Below, one piece after another: positions 7,201 to 14,792 of a stretch of DNA of 20,272 bases. The notes beneath the pieces were generated by a model, which was not told where the DNA came from, did no database searches, and saw nothing but the letters and a program-made list of their open reading frames with translations. Every line of letters begins with the position of its first letter. The first letter of the stretch is position 1. The position numbers were made by a program, and so were the translations under genes. This DNA is from RGIG464 sp045643185 (GTDB taxonomy: Bacteria; Myxococcota_A; Bradymonadia; UBA4248): positions 1 through 20,272 of the forward strand of contig JAZUKH010000246.1 of the NCBI GenBank assembly GCA_045643185.1. Reading direction: 5' to 3'.

Positions 7201-9172
7201 GCTTACGCTCGCTCAGTTGGCTGAAGACGCCCAAAATTCCTCGCGCCTCGCGTACGTCGCCGATCGACTCGCCGAAGCTTCCGTCAGTCGCGAAAACCGA
7301 CTTTGTTACGGACTTTGGGCCGCCAATCTCTGGCACGAAACTGGGAGCGACGACCAAGCCTTTTCAAGCCTCACGTCATTGCTCGCCAATGATCCGACAA
7401 GCGCGCCGGCGATCGCCAAGGCTGAACAGCTGCTCGGCAGCCTCAAACAGTGGGATAAGCTCTCGGTCGTGTATGTGCGTGCCATCAGTGCCCTGCCCGA
7501 AGGCAGGACTCAGATCGAGCTTTTGCGCAAACAGGCATCTTTGCTCGCCGACAAGCTCGACGATCCGGCGGGCGCTTCGATCGCTCTGAGCCGCATCCTC
7601 ACGCAGTCACCCGACGATCTCGAGGCGCTTGCCCAGCAGACCGAGCTGCTTGCGCGCCAATCTCGTTGGGCCGAAGCCGTTGAGACCCTCGAACTTCGCA
7701 TCAAATACACCGAAGATCCTCAGGCGCGCCGACTGGCCAACATCAAACTCGCTGAGATCCTCATTCACCAGGTCGCCGACATGGATCGCGCGCGGCGTCT
7801 GCTGCGCCGTCATCTGACGCAGTTCGATCACGACATCGAAGCCCTGCGCCTGCTTTACGAGATCGCATGCTCCGAACGCAACTGGCTCGAAGCTCGCCTT
7901 ACGCTCGACGAGATCTGTCAGCAACGCTCGCACTTGCTCGTCTGGGCAACGCTCGCATACACCCGCATTGCCCGCGAAGCCGAATGGACCAACGACGTCC
8001 GTGTCGTCTACGAACGTAATGCCATCGCCATCGTTCTGAGCAATCGCGACGATTTTGAAGACCTCGTCAACGATTATAAAACACACGGTGAGCTTGAACG
8101 ACTCATTCGCGTTGCCAAGTACGATCTCGAAAAATCCCAGGATCCCGAGACGATCTCGCAATATCGTGGTTGTGTGGCCGCACTCTACGTTGCCAATGGG
8201 CAACACTGCGATGCCCTCAAATTCCTTTCTGGCGTCATCAGCGAGGAAAAACAGACCGACTGGGCCTATCTGGCACGCGCCCAGGCGCTTTTCAGCGCCG
8301 GTCAGCTCGATTCTGCCGCTGCCGAATTCCGTCGCACGCTCACATTCAATCTCGCGATGAACAAAGCCTATGCGCCGTTCCTCGACGTCCTGCATCAATT
8401 GGGCGATGACGTCGCATGGCGCGCGGTCAACGCGTTCGTCGAACACCGTTTGGGACATCGACAGAAAGTTGAGCGCATCATTCAGGGAAATCCGCGCGGT
8501 TTCTTCAATATCGAAAATATCGCGATCGAAAATCAATACGTCGAAGCCTTCCAATATCTGCGTCTCATGACGCCCTACATCTATCCGATCTATGAGCGTC
8601 CCATGCAGGTGCATGCGCTCGACCAAAAACACTGGGCCGTCACGCGCTGTCGACAGCTTTTTGGGCAGAATTTCGAAGTCAAACCGCTCTATTTTGCCAA
8701 GTTGAGCCGTCCCGAAGCCTGCGTCCGTCTCACCGATCCGCCTGCGATCATCGTTTCGCACGAACTTTTGGCCGAACAGAATGCACAATTCGATTTCTGG
8801 GCCGCTTATGCCATGCACCAGGCCACGTCCGGCGGCGCCATCATGGATGCGATCGACGATGATGAAGCCGACGCCCTCTTCATGGCGCTTTGCCAGCCCG
8901 AACCCGAAACGATCCGCGCCCAGGCCCTCAAAAAAATCATCGCAAAACGCCTGCCGCGCAGCGACCGAAAGCTCTTCAAGGATGGCGTGCCCTTTAAGGC
9001 TCCCAACTGGTCCGACTTCCGCGCCGCGCTCTCGACCCGCGCTGCCTGCATCGCTGCGGTGATCTCCGGGGCGCCTGCCTGCGCCTTGGCTGCGTTCCCA
9101 AATAACGAAGCCCTCCAACGCTTCATCCTGTCTGACACCTACGTCCGACTCATGAAGCTCTATTTCAGCTAA
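4211..9172 (+). CDS. Giant tetratricopeptide-repeat protein
   Basis: The 1653-residue product is almost entirely helical with repeated TPR-like units, for example AAEWVKVALNADPNHIGALY early on and similar units up to about residue 1400. TPRs are protein-interaction scaffolds; no catalytic motif is visible. An Asp/Asn/Glu-rich, lower-GC linker at about 675-745 divides it into two superhelical halves. The last 230 residues (about 1420-1653) are not TPR and include PPAIIVSHELL, an arrangement I recall at the ends of large deltaproteobacterial TPR proteins. There is no signal peptide or membrane segment, so it is probably cytoplasmic. The ATG at 4211 is the first possible start, because an in-frame TAG lies at 4199-4201; no good ribosome binding site is seen. 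It follows dnaN on the same strand. The specific role is unknown. Confidence 0.85.
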   Translation: MIDIRANLYEPAREGEETAEIYRREARALFEMNRASEAATKLLDAAYANDRDEAAPESIVRDLLTAVELAPKEAWIASSARRLLVKHAVWTDALRLLEHECQLSTSHENTVACALEAAAIHWIVMNQPDQAAEWVKVALNADPNHIGALYLALWLETTRRHAHEAAQCAENIAKILGSPEERAVLYTYAANIQFAQNDDYAAMGLYQAAIQADKNALYALLPLAALNEKNQKFAEAAQNWYGAASVFDDKACAGEFYARAAAIWALLGELGKAANAFDEAFKRIEPDDNQFVAAIEVFERLGNDKRAIELEQWRIQKGSPERQAAVWNEMARIALQGGDLAVAENALDQADAAGANDLFTFDWRCALCERTQNYAKMTEILKKAIESEAHPARLEYLTWRLARAQAAAGCDQDAAETMREHPARIHQWRLSQILDGSDHHEAHVRALDAWLNATSDEKMRAALRSRLVNLLCERLNRPEIAYQYIRNVQDDDQSFTARFERLILLQKLDQKAGLLTALQQFASATTDREDARMWLMEAAVIAAEIHEQDTATQILQTLHDAYPTYVPAILLLHDLAIAHDDLPRAILANAWRADVFPEQQAQIFTQNAWYAQCLGDQNGTLAWFERAASVAPLDGGTAMEYARRLRAAGNVQKAVDCLQASLDGKILNTKQSDVPKADVDDAIDLLIEGLDQQNTDVHDGVENDTSWGLDDLKTTPQNIDENSEETQNLNKNLTENACDDELRFANLKSICELRACCLGFSDDNAERQKRIFEASPTFRHYIQYVIAAMNDRQIDARFDNILKATAQVELPDEESKNLVLWLKAELIMGQGDDTNARVDLMLRSSLKQSYGIALRAEILRQLRQKSDEDAASWLETYAASTNDKWIATEVLREASLRNLWVEHNFDAVRRTSLAAFRQTGNDWRTLWELEHFADISEDYQALGVLRERMAQLEIEPLARQQALKNALAPYVDEELNDHAVRVAQACLKQDAHDFTALLTLAQLAEDAQNSSRLAYVADRLAEASVSRENRLCYGLWAANLWHETGSDDQAFSSLTSLLANDPTSAPAIAKAEQLLGSLKQWDKLSVVYVRAISALPEGRTQIELLRKQASLLADKLDDPAGASIALSRILTQSPDDLEALAQQTELLARQSRWAEAVETLELRIKYTEDPQARRLANIKLAEILIHQVADMDRARRLLRRHLTQFDHDIEALRLLYEIACSERNWLEARLTLDEICQQRSHLLVWATLAYTRIAREAEWTNDVRVVYERNAIAIVLSNRDDFEDLVNDYKTHGELERLIRVAKYDLEKSQDPETISQYRGCVAALYVANGQHCDALKFLSGVISEEKQTDWAYLARAQALFSAGQLDSAAAEFRRTLTFNLAMNKAYAPFLDVLHQLGDDVAWRAVNAFVEHRLGHRQKVERIIQGNPRGFFNIENIAIENQYVEAFQYLRLMTPYIYPIYERPMQVHALDQKHWAVTRCRQLFGQNFEVKPLYFAKLSRPEACVRLTDPPAIIVSHELLAEQNAQFDFWAAYAMHQATSGGAIMDAIDDDEADALFMALCQPEPETIRAQALKKIIAKRLPRSDRKLFKDGVPFKAPNWSDFRAALSTRAACIAAVISGAPACALAAFPNNEALQRFILSDTYVRLMKLYFS

Positions 9173-9190
9173 AAATTTGGTTTTTTGGGT

Positions 9191-9282
9191 GGGGGATGTC
9201 TCCCCCTACGCGGCTATTTTTCCCACGCAGCTGCGTAGCGTGCTACGCAGCTACTACGTGGGAAAAATACGCCGCTACCCCC
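9191..9282 (-). repeat. Modular hairpin repeat, copy 2 (reverse)
   Basis: In reverse orientation this has the same ends as copies 1 and 3: GGGGGTAGCGGCGTATT on one side and AATAGCCGCGTA plus GGGGGAGACATCCCCC (complement of 9191-9206) on the other. GCGGC (9210-9214) pairs with GCCGC (9271-9275) with one bulged base. The centre is different: TATTTTTCCCACG (9215-9227) pairs exactly with 9257-9269, and AGCTGCGTAGC (9229-9239) with 9242-9252. A few unpaired bases on one arm distinguish it from a perfect palindrome. It fills the gap between the TPR gene and mutY, and an open frame through it would wrongly lengthen mutY. Confidence 0.8.
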
Positions 9283-9297
9283 TCGCCTGGCAGGGCC
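9283..9297 (+). repeat. 15-bp repeat upstream of mutY
   Basis: This is the second exact copy of TCGCCTGGCAGGGCC (first at 4182-4196). It abuts the hairpin repeat at 9191-9282 and lies 17 nt before the mutY start. Confidence 0.5.
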
Positions 9298-9314
9298 CAA
9301 GACACGTTTTCAAG

Positions 9315-10478
9315 ATGGAAGCGCACTTTTTCGTTCGACAAATTCTGACCTGGTTTGACCAAAATGCCCGCGATCTGCTCTGGCGACACGAGCCTACGCC
9401 CTACCGGGTCTGGGTCTCCGAAATTATGTTGCAGCAGACCCAGGTCGTGACCGTTACGCCTTACTTCGAACGTTGGATGCGTGAATTGCCCTCGGTCGAA
9501 GCGCTTGCCATGGCCGATGAAGACAAAGTTCTGAGCCTGTGGGCCGGACTCGGTTATTACCGGCGCGCCCGCTATCTTCAAACGGGTGCCAAATACCTCG
9601 TTGAACACTACGCTGGTCAGTTTCCCACCACGCTCGCCGAGTTGCGCAAGATTCCCGGTGTGGGCGCCTACACCGCCGGCGCCATCGCGTCCATGGCACT
9701 TGGAATGGACGTGCCGGCTATCGATGGAAACGTTGAACGCGTGTTGGGACGTTACTTTGCGATTCGGGGTGACCTCAAAACTGGTGCCGCGCGTAAAACA
9801 CTCGAAGACTGTGCTGAACGCGTGGCGGCGTGCGGCCAGGCTGGGCGCGTCAACCAGGCTATGATGGACCTGGGCGCCAGTTTGTGCTCAAAGACGGCCG
9901 CTTGTACGGCGTGCCCCGTGGCGTCACATTGTCAGGCCTGTTTGCTGCAACTCACAAACGTGATCCCACAAAAAGCGCCGAGGCTCGTCAAAGCTCAGTC
10001 GTGGCGCGCCGCGCTCGTTCTCGTCGATGCTCAAAAACGCGTTTTGCTGCTCAAACGAAAACCAGACGGGCTGCTCGGTGGACTCTGGTCGTTTCCCATG
10101 ATCGACCTGGTCGGCGAATTGCCCAAAAAAGCGTCCGAAGCTGCGATCATGGCGCGTGCCCCTCGTCAGAATGCCTGGAATGCCTGGCTTAAACAGCATG
10201 GTTTTGGGCTCAAAACCATTCAGTGCGCCGCAAACGGTGAATTCGTGCGACACATCTTCACGCATATCGACATGCACGTCACGCTCGACATCGCACAAGT
10301 CAAGGGCGCGTTCGAGCTCAGTCACGTATGCCTCGATGACACCGAATTTGAGGTCTGCGAGTGCGTCTCGTTTGGCAACGACAACGCGTTCGATTCAGAT
10401 CACCCCATTTCGACGCTCATGACCAAGCTCGTTCGGCAATATCAGTTGCGTTGCAATTCAGTGGCGTCAGCGCTTTAA
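9315..10478 (+). CDS. mutY: A/G-specific adenine glycosylase MutY
   Basis: MutY removes adenine mispaired with 8-oxoguanine. The 387-residue protein has the N-terminal HhH-GPD domain with SEIMLQQTQ (catalytic Glu36), the helix-hairpin-helix IPGVGAYTAGAI (113-124) and AIDGNVERV with catalytic Asp137. The cluster cysteines are C191, C197, C200 and C206. The C-terminal NUDIX-like domain for 8-oxoG recognition (about 228-387) includes GGLWSFP and RHIFTHIDMH in place of the common FSH motif. The Fe-S cysteines are spaced C-x5-C-x2-C-x5-C, one residue shorter in the first gap than the usual C-x6. The start at 9315 is chosen because the frame upstream to 9177 is made of the hairpin repeat and has no homology-like features; no strong ribosome binding site is seen. 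It lies 73 nt before the next gene. Confidence 0.95.
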   Translation: MEAHFFVRQILTWFDQNARDLLWRHEPTPYRVWVSEIMLQQTQVVTVTPYFERWMRELPSVEALAMADEDKVLSLWAGLGYYRRARYLQTGAKYLVEHYAGQFPTTLAELRKIPGVGAYTAGAIASMALGMDVPAIDGNVERVLGRYFAIRGDLKTGAARKTLEDCAERVAACGQAGRVNQAMMDLGASLCSKTAACTACPVASHCQACLLQLTNVIPQKAPRLVKAQSWRAALVLVDAQKRVLLLKRKPDGLLGGLWSFPMIDLVGELPKKASEAAIMARAPRQNAWNAWLKQHGFGLKTIQCAANGEFVRHIFTHIDMHVTLDIAQVKGAFELSHVCLDDTEFEVCECVSFGNDNAFDSDHPISTLMTKLVRQYQLRCNSVASAL

Positions 10479-10551
10479 AATAAGTTTATTATGACCCAAT
10501 GCCTCGCGCAATGGCGCGCGAAGTGTCAATAACCGTGTCCACGTGATCACA

Positions 10552-12213
10552 ATGAAGACGATTTTTCAGTGTTGTTTGCCAATCCTGGCTTGTTTGACCG
10601 TAGCTTGTCACGATCAAACGGAGTCGGTTTCGACGGAAACCGAGCCCGTGGTCGAAGAAAACGTGACGCCGCAATGGGCAAAGCCCGACCGACCGGGCGT
10701 GTATCTCAATTACAATCAGACGTTCGTTGAGCTTTTTCGCGGAAACCTGGACGATCTGCAGACGACGAATGCTGACCGTGGTTTTGGGTTCCTCACGCCT
10801 GTCGGTCAACGTTATGCTGGCGATAACCAGGTGTGGACCGTCTGGAATCGGCGCCTTAACCCAAATACCCTGCAGATCACGCGTATGGACGGCGCGGTCA
10901 TTTTGAGCGATGACTGGGTCGAAGATGTCAGCAACGAAAATGTCGCCTGGTTGCCCGCGTACAGCGTGCCATTGGAGATCAGACAGGTCAGCAAGAACGA
11001 CCCGATCGTGCACTTGACGGCGACCGAACCGCTCACACCAGGTTTTTATGTACTCCATGACGATTCGTTCGTGCGTGCGCGCCACAAAAACGAGGTGGCG
11101 GCCTACTACCCGTTTTTGATCACCGACGACAACTCTGTCGAAATGCTTTGGCAGCGCGCGGCTGAGAACTGCTTTACGCGCTTGTTCGAAAAGTATGACA
11201 GCCAGTTTAACGGCAAGGTCGACAAGATCGGGGAGTTGAAAGCCTGTGCTGAACAGAACGTTTTGAGTCAGCGGTTGAGCCGCGACGAGTCAAAACGCGC
11301 GTTGTTTCAGAACCAGCGTTTGTTTTTGGCGTCTAATGCACGTGTTTCATTCAATACCATCGAAACGAAGATCTTTGACAAGCAGGATCTACAAGGGGAT
11401 GCGCTCGAACGATGGTTTTGGAAACGCGCCAAATTTAGCATTCTGATGCGCCTGCAGTCATTGCACGATCGACTGGTGGCAAACGCGGAATCCGGTGCCA
11501 ATACGCCTTATCAGGATTATTTACCCAGTCTGTATCGCTACTACTTGGCGACCGAGAATCCAACCCAGCAGGGGCTGGAAGGACTGTTTTGGATCCCGTT
11601 CAGTGCTTTGTCGCCCGACGATGCTCAGCTCAAGGCGTTGTTTTCAGCTTTGACGACGAATGAAGACTGGCGTCCGCGTTTGACGACCTTGTTGGGCGCC
11701 GTGGAATGGCGAAAGATCGCGTCTGCTGTCGAAAACAATCCCGAGTTTGAGCCATGGTTCAAGGCCATGTCGCCCGATGTTGTTGCCGCGTTCAAAGATA
11801 TTGCGGCAAAGATCGCGCTGCGCGACGAGCCGGCAACGCTCACGATCGGACCGTTTGAAGTCAGCCAGTTGCCGCCCGAAGACCAGCTCAGCGTCGTTCA
11901 AAAGGTGACGAAACGCGCCAAAGCGCTCGAAAGTTGTGCGCGCGGTCTCGAAAGACGCCTCGGCAAGCGCAATGCGACGCTGATCTTTGAATTTAACTTT
12001 GACACGTCATTGGGCGCGCATACGACCACGCGGCTCATCGATCCGTTTGCCGAGACGCGTCGCGTCTCGACGCCCGTTGTGGATGCCGAATTCACCCAGT
12101 GCGTGCGTCAAAACCTCACGGAGATCACGGTCACGCCGTCGCTTACGCCCGTTCTGCACGCGTCGTTTGCACTCACGATACATGCGCAGAAACAGGCTCC
12201 GTGGCAAAAATAG
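10552..12213 (+). CDS. Predicted lipoprotein, AgmX/PglI-like C-terminus
   Basis: The product of about 553 residues begins MKTIFQCCLPILACLTVACH, a hydrophobic signal followed by cysteines suited to lipidation (ILAC or TVAC), then an acidic linker, so it is probably anchored in a membrane facing the periplasm. A GTG at 10543 would add three residues; the ATG at 10552 gives a more normal signal peptide. The middle is mixed and unrecognised. The last 110 residues or so, with LESCARGLERRLGKRNATLI, a hydrophobic strand and a later FTQCVRQNL, resemble the AgmX/PglI-type domain common in deltaproteobacterial envelope proteins. The two cysteines may form a disulfide. It follows mutY by 73 nt and converges on dacB. 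The function is not known; the domain resemblance is an inference by eye. Confidence 0.75.
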   Translation: MKTIFQCCLPILACLTVACHDQTESVSTETEPVVEENVTPQWAKPDRPGVYLNYNQTFVELFRGNLDDLQTTNADRGFGFLTPVGQRYAGDNQVWTVWNRRLNPNTLQITRMDGAVILSDDWVEDVSNENVAWLPAYSVPLEIRQVSKNDPIVHLTATEPLTPGFYVLHDDSFVRARHKNEVAAYYPFLITDDNSVEMLWQRAAENCFTRLFEKYDSQFNGKVDKIGELKACAEQNVLSQRLSRDESKRALFQNQRLFLASNARVSFNTIETKIFDKQDLQGDALERWFWKRAKFSILMRLQSLHDRLVANAESGANTPYQDYLPSLYRYYLATENPTQQGLEGLFWIPFSALSPDDAQLKALFSALTTNEDWRPRLTTLLGAVEWRKIASAVENNPEFEPWFKAMSPDVVAAFKDIAAKIALRDEPATLTIGPFEVSQLPPEDQLSVVQKVTKRAKALESCARGLERRLGKRNATLIFEFNFDTSLGAHTTTRLIDPFAETRRVSTPVVDAEFTQCVRQNLTEITVTPSLTPVLHASFALTIHAQKQAPWQK

Positions 12214-12237
12214 CGTCAGCGCGAATGAAAAACGTGT

Positions 12238-12275
12238 CACGCCCTGGCTCTTTTTTCACCATGGCGTGGCGTTTT
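12238..12275. terminator. Possible bidirectional terminator
   Basis: CACGCC (12238-12243) pairs with GGCGTG (12263-12268) between two convergent genes, followed by GCGTTTT on the plus strand. The loop is long (19 nt, with six Ts), so the structure is only moderately convincing. The position, in a 60-bp gap between convergent stops, is where a terminator is expected. Confidence 0.3.
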
Positions 12276-14556
12276 ACAAAATTTTGCTGACGACGGCCTG
12301 CGTTTTGGCGCTGTCGAGGCCTTCAAGGTCGACGCCGATCACGACAACGCGTTTGGCATCTTTGCCGGCGCAGGTCGCGACGGTGTTATCGGCCATGTCG
12401 AGACAGGATTGGGCACCGGTCCAGACTTTGGTGGCTGTCGGTTTGGAGGAAAGCGAACCAGCTGCTTTGCGTTGACGCGTGTTTTCGCTGCGTTTGCCGA
12501 TGCGGCGATCCATCGAAATGACGCTGCCGGCGTAACAACCGAGGTATTGACCGTTTGTGGGATCGCACGTCGTTGGGCGATTTTGCACGTTGGGCGCATC
12601 GACGACGTTCAAAACGAACGGCACAGGCTTTTGGGCGGCGGCCTGAATGGCTTCGTCTGTCGAAACGAGTCGGTTCGTGCACGACACATCGTGCCACAGA
12701 ATGCCTTTCGTGGCTTCGTTCACGAGGTTGGCATCACGCACGGTCTCGACGCCAAACTCGGCCGGAATGACCCCGGCCAGACTGCGTTCGTGTGTAAATA
12801 AGTGGTTGGTTGGGCGCATGGGTGAGTCGGAACGACAACGTGCCACGTCAAGGATCGACCAGGTCTGGGCGCCGGGACGATAGGAAAAAGCCAGTGAGGC
12901 ATGGCTTTCGGCGCCCGAAGCGGTCACCGCTGTGACGCGCATTTGAACAGGTTCGTCGGGCATGATCAACACGGTGTCTTTCGTTTCGGCGCGTTTTACC
13001 CAGGTGCCGTCGTCGGTCGACGTGTAAACTCGGTAGCCCTGAACGCCCGCGATCTGGTCCCAGCGTGCCACCACGCGGCCGCTCGATTCTTTACGAAGTG
13101 ACTGCATCATCGGAATCGCTGGACGGACTTCACCGTCGTTGTCGCCCAAAAATTGACGCACGATGCGGTCTATCGCCGCACGTGTGTTCTTCTTCTGGCG
13201 CATCGCATTGACCATGATCGAGAATGCATAGGTGTGGCCGTTCGTCGCATTCACGAAGAAACCAGTGCCCGAAATCACGTCGCGCAACGTGCCCGACTTG
13301 GCATAAACTCGCCCCAGACCGTCTTCGGTCGTCAGACGGCCGCCGTAGGTGCCGTCGTAGCCTGAGATCGACATCGATGCTGACCATTCACGCGCGTATT
13401 TCGTGTGAAGCATATATTGCGTCAGATCGTTGAAGAAATGTGCTGTGATGTGGTTTTCGTGTGAAAGACCTGAGCCGTCGCGCTGAATGACGCCTTTGGT
13501 AGCCAATCCCTCCGATTTGAGCCACGCGTTGACGGCGGCCCAGCCGGCTTCGTAGGTGTTTTTGCCCGAGTGGTGGGCTCCCATCGCCAACATCAGCATA
13601 TCGGCGTATTCGTTGTGGCTCGAGCGATTAAGGGGCACGATCGCTTCGGAGAGCATCGGGGATTTCCACGTCGCGATCGTTTTGCCGGTCATTTTGTCGT
13701 TATTTTGTTCGACAGAAATGCCGCCGTAGCTCAATTTGTGTTGTTTGAGCAGGCCGCCAAACTGTTGGGCTGCCAGACGAAGGTGAGACGGCGCGTGTAG
13801 CATCGCCGTCGTTTTGCCGCCATACACGACGTAACCGCTCACGATGACTTTGCCCGTGATCTTTTTGATGCCTGCAGACTGGATTTGGGCGAGCAAGCCG
13901 CGCCAAGGCGTGCCATTCGTGGGGTAGAAACGCGTGCTCCAAGTAAAGTCGTGGTCAATATAAACGTGCAGATTGCCCTTTAATACGCCGTTTTCGATCT
14001 TGCCTTCGGCGTTGACGCGCGTTTCAAACTGGTGATCGCCGCCAAGAATGTGAAGTGCTGCGGCTGTTGTCAGCAATTTGTTATTGGACGCTGGTTTGAG
14101 CAGTTTTTCGTTGTTTTTGGCATAGACGATACTGCCCTCGTCCAGATCACGCACTTCGATGCCGACCACGGTGTTGCGCATGGCTTTTTCATTAAGGATG
14201 CCTTCGATCTTTTGGGCGATCGACTGCTTTTTGGACGCGCTCATCTTGGTTGGACTGGGCAAAGTGATGTCCGAGACGGGTAACTGGGTTGGGCTGTCGA
14301 CCACACTGGGCTCATTTTGGGCGTTTTTGACGTCTGCGGTCACTGCGTTTGGCTTGGTCGTCGTGGCTTTGGTCGTCACGGCAACATCGTCACGCGTTGC
14401 TGCGCGTAATGCCTGAGTGGCGGCATCGTTCACGGCCACAGGTTCGCGTCCGTCGAGCGTGCGCAAAATCGGTTTATCTTCCGCAATACCAAGGCTCGCC
14501 GTGACCAAGGTCAACATACCAGTCAACGTCGCACCAAGCTTCCATGCTAATTTCAT
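12274..14556 (-). CDS. DacB/PBP4-type peptidase with FnIII and Cys domain
   Basis: A family S13 D-Ala-D-Ala carboxypeptidase/endopeptidase, which trims or opens peptidoglycan cross-links in the periplasm. The 760-residue protein has a signal peptide (cleavage near residue 25), a Thr/Ala/Asn-rich linker (about 45-105) and a penicillin-binding fold (about 108-475). The fold has the active-site SNNK (Ser157, Lys160), SHN (313-315) and KSG (420-422) motifs. A fibronectin-III-like domain follows (about 481-560). The last 200 residues carry six cysteines (574, 626, 664, 674, 718, 729), probably disulfide-linked, and match no domain I know. E. coli PBP4 is 477 residues and lacks these additions. The ATG at 14556 has a good AGGAAG site (complement of 14561-14566). 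It is divergent from the amidase gene, suggesting joint control, and runs against replication. Confidence 0.92.
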   Translation of the reverse strand: MKLAWKLGATLTGMLTLVTASLGIAEDKPILRTLDGREPVAVNDAATQALRAATRDDVAVTTKATTTKPNAVTADVKNAQNEPSVVDSPTQLPVSDITLPSPTKMSASKKQSIAQKIEGILNEKAMRNTVVGIEVRDLDEGSIVYAKNNEKLLKPASNNKLLTTAAALHILGGDHQFETRVNAEGKIENGVLKGNLHVYIDHDFTWSTRFYPTNGTPWRGLLAQIQSAGIKKITGKVIVSGYVVYGGKTTAMLHAPSHLRLAAQQFGGLLKQHKLSYGGISVEQNNDKMTGKTIATWKSPMLSEAIVPLNRSSHNEYADMLMLAMGAHHSGKNTYEAGWAAVNAWLKSEGLATKGVIQRDGSGLSHENHITAHFFNDLTQYMLHTKYAREWSASMSISGYDGTYGGRLTTEDGLGRVYAKSGTLRDVISGTGFFVNATNGHTYAFSIMVNAMRQKKNTRAAIDRIVRQFLGDNDGEVRPAIPMMQSLRKESSGRVVARWDQIAGVQGYRVYTSTDDGTWVKRAETKDTVLIMPDEPVQMRVTAVTASGAESHASLAFSYRPGAQTWSILDVARCRSDSPMRPTNHLFTHERSLAGVIPAEFGVETVRDANLVNEATKGILWHDVSCTNRLVSTDEAIQAAAQKPVPFVLNVVDAPNVQNRPTTCDPTNGQYLGCYAGSVISMDRRIGKRSENTRQRKAAGSLSSKPTATKVWTGAQSCLDMADNTVATCAGKDAKRVVVIGVDLEGLDSAKTQAVVSKIL

Positions 14557-14582
14557 ATTTCTTCCTAAATCATTGCGTCGTT

Positions 14583-14609
14583 TTTATAGGGCGCCTAACA
14601 CAGGTGCCC
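14583..14609 (-). promoter_or_regulatory. Candidate dacB promoter with palindrome
   Basis: On the minus strand TATAAA (14588-14583) lies about 30 nt before the dacB start. Immediately upstream of it is an inverted repeat, GGGCGCCT (14589-14596) with AGGTGCCC (14602-14609) around AACAC, 8 pairs including one G-T. It occupies the -10/-35 spacer, a typical place for a repressor operator. No convincing -35 box is visible. Confidence 0.35.
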
Positions 14610-14673
14610 ACCACAATCTCTCACAGACATGGATTTTGGCGAATTTTTGAGGCTTGGTGGTGACGATTTTATC

Positions 14674-14693
14674 CGGTAGAGACGCGCGGTCCG
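14674..14693. repeat. Truncated GTAGAGACGCG-type repeat
   Basis: CGGTAGAGACGCGCGG (14674-14689) is identical to 71-86, but the complementary right arm is missing; the sequence continues TCCGC instead. It looks like a solo half-palindrome within the dacB/amidase divergent region. Confidence 0.6.
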
Positions 14694-14735
14694 CAATTGG
14701 ATTTCAGATGATTTCATGAACTCGTCACGTGTTTT

Positions 14736-14744
14736 TGTTATAAT
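14736..14744 (+). promoter_or_regulatory. Extended -10 promoter of amidase gene
   Basis: TGTTATAAT contains a perfect TATAAT (14739-14744) with the upstream TG of an extended -10. No good -35 box lies 17 bp upstream, which extended -10 promoters can tolerate. The start would be near 14751, giving a leader of about 40 nt before the amidase ATG. Confidence 0.6.
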
Positions 14745-14792
14745 GATGCGTTTGGTTTTGGTGTTTATCGTAAACTTTTTCAAGTGAGGATC

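Noticed and set aside
9177..9314. Extension of mutY by 46 residues upstream of 9315
   Set aside because: The extra frame is the hairpin repeat and the 15-bp repeat read as protein; the residues at 9315 onward align with the normal MutY start, giving catalytic residues at family-typical positions.
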